The translations under genes and the position numbers were made by a program. Below are positions 4,718-6,138 of a stretch of 6,138 bases of DNA, piece after piece. The first letter of the stretch is position 1, and every line of letters begins with the position of its first letter. The stretch lies in NCBI GenBank assembly GCA_947484535.1, contig CANKPO010000085.1, forward strand, positions 1 through 6,138, in the 5' to 3' direction. Source of the DNA: Caulobacteraceae bacterium. Its GTDB lineage: Bacteria > Pseudomonadota > Alphaproteobacteria > Caulobacterales > Caulobacteraceae. The notes under the pieces are model-generated. The model saw only the letters and a program-made list of their open reading frames with translations. It was not told the origin of the DNA and did no database searches.

Positions 4718-5416
4718 ATGGCTGAAGAACAGCAAGACGTTGCCCATCCGGTGCACAATCCCTTCGACGGGGCAATCCGTAGGAAACGTAGTACGGGCAC
4801 TACGATTGCGATCACCATCTCGATGATCGCCCACGGACTGGTCGGACTTTACCTCTGGAAGGTAAAGTTCGAGCCCAATATGATGGAGTACACGGACGAA
4901 GCGACGAAGGTGGATATCTATAAGCCACCTCCGCCGCCACCGCCGCCTCCACCGCCGGACGATAAACCGCCGCCGCCGCCTAAGCTGCAGCCGCGTCCCC
5001 CAGTGGCTCCGCCACCGAACGTGACGCCGCCGCCGCCCCTGGAGGTTCCTCCGGTGAAGAAGGAAGACAAGGTAGACGTCCGGCCTAAGGCGGTCGAATC
5101 TCCTCCTCCTCCTGCTCCGCCAGTGGTGTCGAACCCGACCTGGACCCGCAAGCCTAACGGCGATGACTACGCCCGGTTCTATCCGGAACGTGCTCAGCGG
5201 CTCGAGAAAGAAGGTTCGGCCACCATCAAGTGTGTGGTTACCGTCAAGGGTGCTCTGGTCAATTGCCAGGTGCTCGCAGAAGATCCCGCCGACTTCGGCT
5301 TCGGGGAAGCGACGAAAAAGGTCGCAAGCCTCTGGAAGATGAAGCCACAGTTGGTGGACGGTAATCCGGTCGAAGCCACTTGGCAGACCCGTATTCGTTG
5401 GGTTCTCCCACGATAG
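4718..5416 (+). CDS. tonB: Energy-transducing protein TonB
   Basis: 232 residues. TonB spans the periplasm and pulls on the plug of TonB-dependent outer-membrane receptors (siderophores, cobalamin, sugars), powered by ExbB/ExbD. Layout: cytoplasmic basic stretch (IRRKRSTG, 20-27), a membrane anchor (28-48) with SMIAHG, whose His39 matches essential His20 of E. coli TonB, then a Pro-rich spacer (70-135) and the C-terminal domain (about 145-232). In that domain, YPERAQRLEKEGSATIKC, VTVKGALVNCQVL and the final TRIRWVLPR are typical. Two cysteines, Cys172 and Cys183, are spaced C-x10-C on neighbouring strands and could form a disulfide. The ribosome binding site AAGGG (4707-4711) overlaps the exbD stop. 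It is the last gene before the terminator at 5446. Confidence 0.94.
   Translation: MAEEQQDVAHPVHNPFDGAIRRKRSTGTTIAITISMIAHGLVGLYLWKVKFEPNMMEYTDEATKVDIYKPPPPPPPPPPPDDKPPPPPKLQPRPPVAPPPNVTPPPPLEVPPVKKEDKVDVRPKAVESPPPPAPPVVSNPTWTRKPNGDDYARFYPERAQRLEKEGSATIKCVVTVKGALVNCQVLAEDPADFGFGEATKKVASLWKMKPQLVDGNPVEATWQTRIRWVLPR
4925..5122 (+). repeat. Low-complexity proline-codon tract in tonB
   Basis: Runs of CCN codons encode 11 prolines in a row (4925-4957), then five (4967-4981), and further short runs to 5122. CCG, CCA and CCT are mixed, so the DNA is not a perfect repeat. Lys and Asp residues interrupt the runs. It encodes the extended periplasmic spacer of TonB; its length may vary between strains. 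Confidence 0.85.
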
Positions 5417-5445
5417 GATCTACCGGTCTTGGACCAAACAGAACG

Positions 5446-5473
5446 CCCCGAGGGTCAGCCCTCGGGGTTTTTT
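5446..5473 (+). terminator. Intrinsic terminator of exbB-exbD-tonB
   Basis: A perfect 9-bp stem CCCCGAGGG (5446-5454) / CCCTCGGGG (5459-5467) closes a TCAG tetraloop and is followed at once by six T (5468-5473). It lies 29 bases after the tonB stop and should end transcription of the operon, separating it from the protease gene. Confidence 0.94.
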
Positions 5474-5577
5474 GTTGTCTCGAATGGGGTCAGTGCTGTC
5501 GCAGTCCCTCTGGCGCGACGGCACAGCCTCTTCTATGGTGTGACCACTCAGGTGCCCAGACCATTGGACCTTCGCCC

Positions 5578-6138
5578 ATGTGCCTTACCCATGATCAGGA
5601 TCTCGCCGATAGCGGCCAAGCGCGCCAACCCGTTCGCCTGTCGCGCCGTGATCTGGTTCGCGGTCTGGCGGCAGGTACCGTCGTCGCCTTCGCTGCGGGC
5701 TGTTCCTATAATGCAGAACTGGGCCGCGATCAGTTTTTGATGGTCAGTGATGAACAGCTTATGCAGCTGTCCCAGACCGCATGGCGCGACGCCCTTCGTA
5801 CCCAGAAACTATCGCAAGACCGCGAGATGAACCGCGCCGTCCGCTCGGTGGGTCAGCGGATCGTTGAGGCGGCGGGGCGCGGGGCTCAGCCTTGGGAATA
5901 TGCCGTCTTTGATAATCCAGACGCCAATGCCTTCGTCCTTCCCGGCAACAAGGTTGGGGTCAATAGCGGGCTGTTCAAGGCCGTGGTCAATGATGACCAA
6001 TTGGCGGCTGTCTTGGGCCACGAGACCGGCCATGTCACCGCGCGCCACGCTGCTGAGCGGGTCTCTCAGACCATGGTCGCGCAGGTCGGGCTCGCGGCGG
6101 CGGATCTCGCCATTGCCAATAGCGACACCCAGCACGGC
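5578..6138 (+). CDS. M48-family metalloprotease, probable Tat lipoprotein (5' part)
   Basis: The first 187 codons; the gene continues beyond the window. HETGH at 148-152 is the zinc-binding HExxH motif, set in LAAVLGHETGHVTARHAAERVSQ, typical of M48 peptidases of the LoiP/YggG and BepA-related group, which act in envelope quality control. The third zinc ligand would be further on. Before it lie PDANAFVLPGNKVGVNSGLF (about 121-140), also family-typical. The N terminus has SRRDLV (22-27), a twin-arginine motif, then a hydrophobic stretch and AAGC (39-42), a lipobox with Cys42, so export by Tat and lipid attachment are inferred. The ATG at 5578 has only a weak ribosome binding site (GGA, 5566-5568), but no other nearby start keeps the signal. 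No clear promoter was seen in 5474-5577. Confidence 0.9.
   Translation, partial: MCLTHDQDLADSGQARQPVRLSRRDLVRGLAAGTVVAFAAGCSYNAELGRDQFLMVSDEQLMQLSQTAWRDALRTQKLSQDREMNRAVRSVGQRIVEAAGRGAQPWEYAVFDNPDANAFVLPGNKVGVNSGLFKAVVNDDQLAAVLGHETGHVTARHAAERVSQTMVAQVGLAAADLAIANSDTQHG

Noticed and set aside
5429..5740. 103-codon open frame after tonB
   Set aside because: It runs through the intrinsic terminator and into the protease signal sequence in another frame, and its product has no recognisable features.

Overview
The window reads as ordinary chromosomal DNA of an alphaproteobacterium, most likely of the Caulobacterales (Caulobacter, Brevundimonas or Asticcacaulis type). This is inferred from the gene order LMW-phosphatase / infA / maf / RNase E/G / yacG, the alphaproteobacterial form of YacG, an ExbB with a cleavable signal peptide, and fairly GC-rich codon use. 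All recognisable genes lie on the + strand, and no mobile element, CRISPR array or prophage gene is visible.

Left block (1-2505), information processing and housekeeping. It starts inside a low-molecular-weight phosphotyrosine-phosphatase-like gene. Then come infA (translation initiation factor IF-1), maf (nucleotide pyrophosphatase, TTG start), a shortened RNase E/G-family protein (GTG start) and yacG (zinc-finger gyrase inhibitor), which overlaps the RNase stop by ATGA. From infA to yacG the gaps are 10 bp, 9 bp and -4 bp, so these four genes look like one operon. A weak promoter candidate lies at the end of the phosphatase gene, and a hairpin sits in the infA leader.

Middle (2506-3383). 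A tRNA-Phe(GAA) gene with encoded CCA lies at 2668-2743. About 640 bases without a recognisable gene follow. This stretch is unusually rich in symmetry: nested inverted repeats at 2842-2898, a 13-base direct repeat at 2976 and 3042 (the second copy inside a possible promoter), a 9-bp inverted repeat at 3133-3189, and competing short pairings just before exbB. It is the only part of the window that known genes do not explain, and the best candidate for a small RNA or a structured leader of the following operon. None of this is proven.

Right block (3384-5473), energy transduction to the outer membrane. exbB, exbD and tonB are closely spaced (5 and 9 bp gaps) and end in a strong intrinsic terminator at 5446-5473. 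Together they encode the proton-driven inner-membrane motor (ExbB/ExbD) and the periplasm-spanning TonB that powers TonB-dependent outer-membrane receptors. Only one exbD is present.

Right edge (5578-6138). The start of an M48-family metalloprotease gene with an HExxH motif. Its N terminus combines a twin-arginine motif with a lipobox, suggesting a Tat-exported lipoprotein. The gene runs off the window.

I did not find a convincing new multi-gene system here. The notable points are the structured intergenic region, the compact RNase E/G with an altered active-site neighbour, and the Tat/lipobox signal on the protease.
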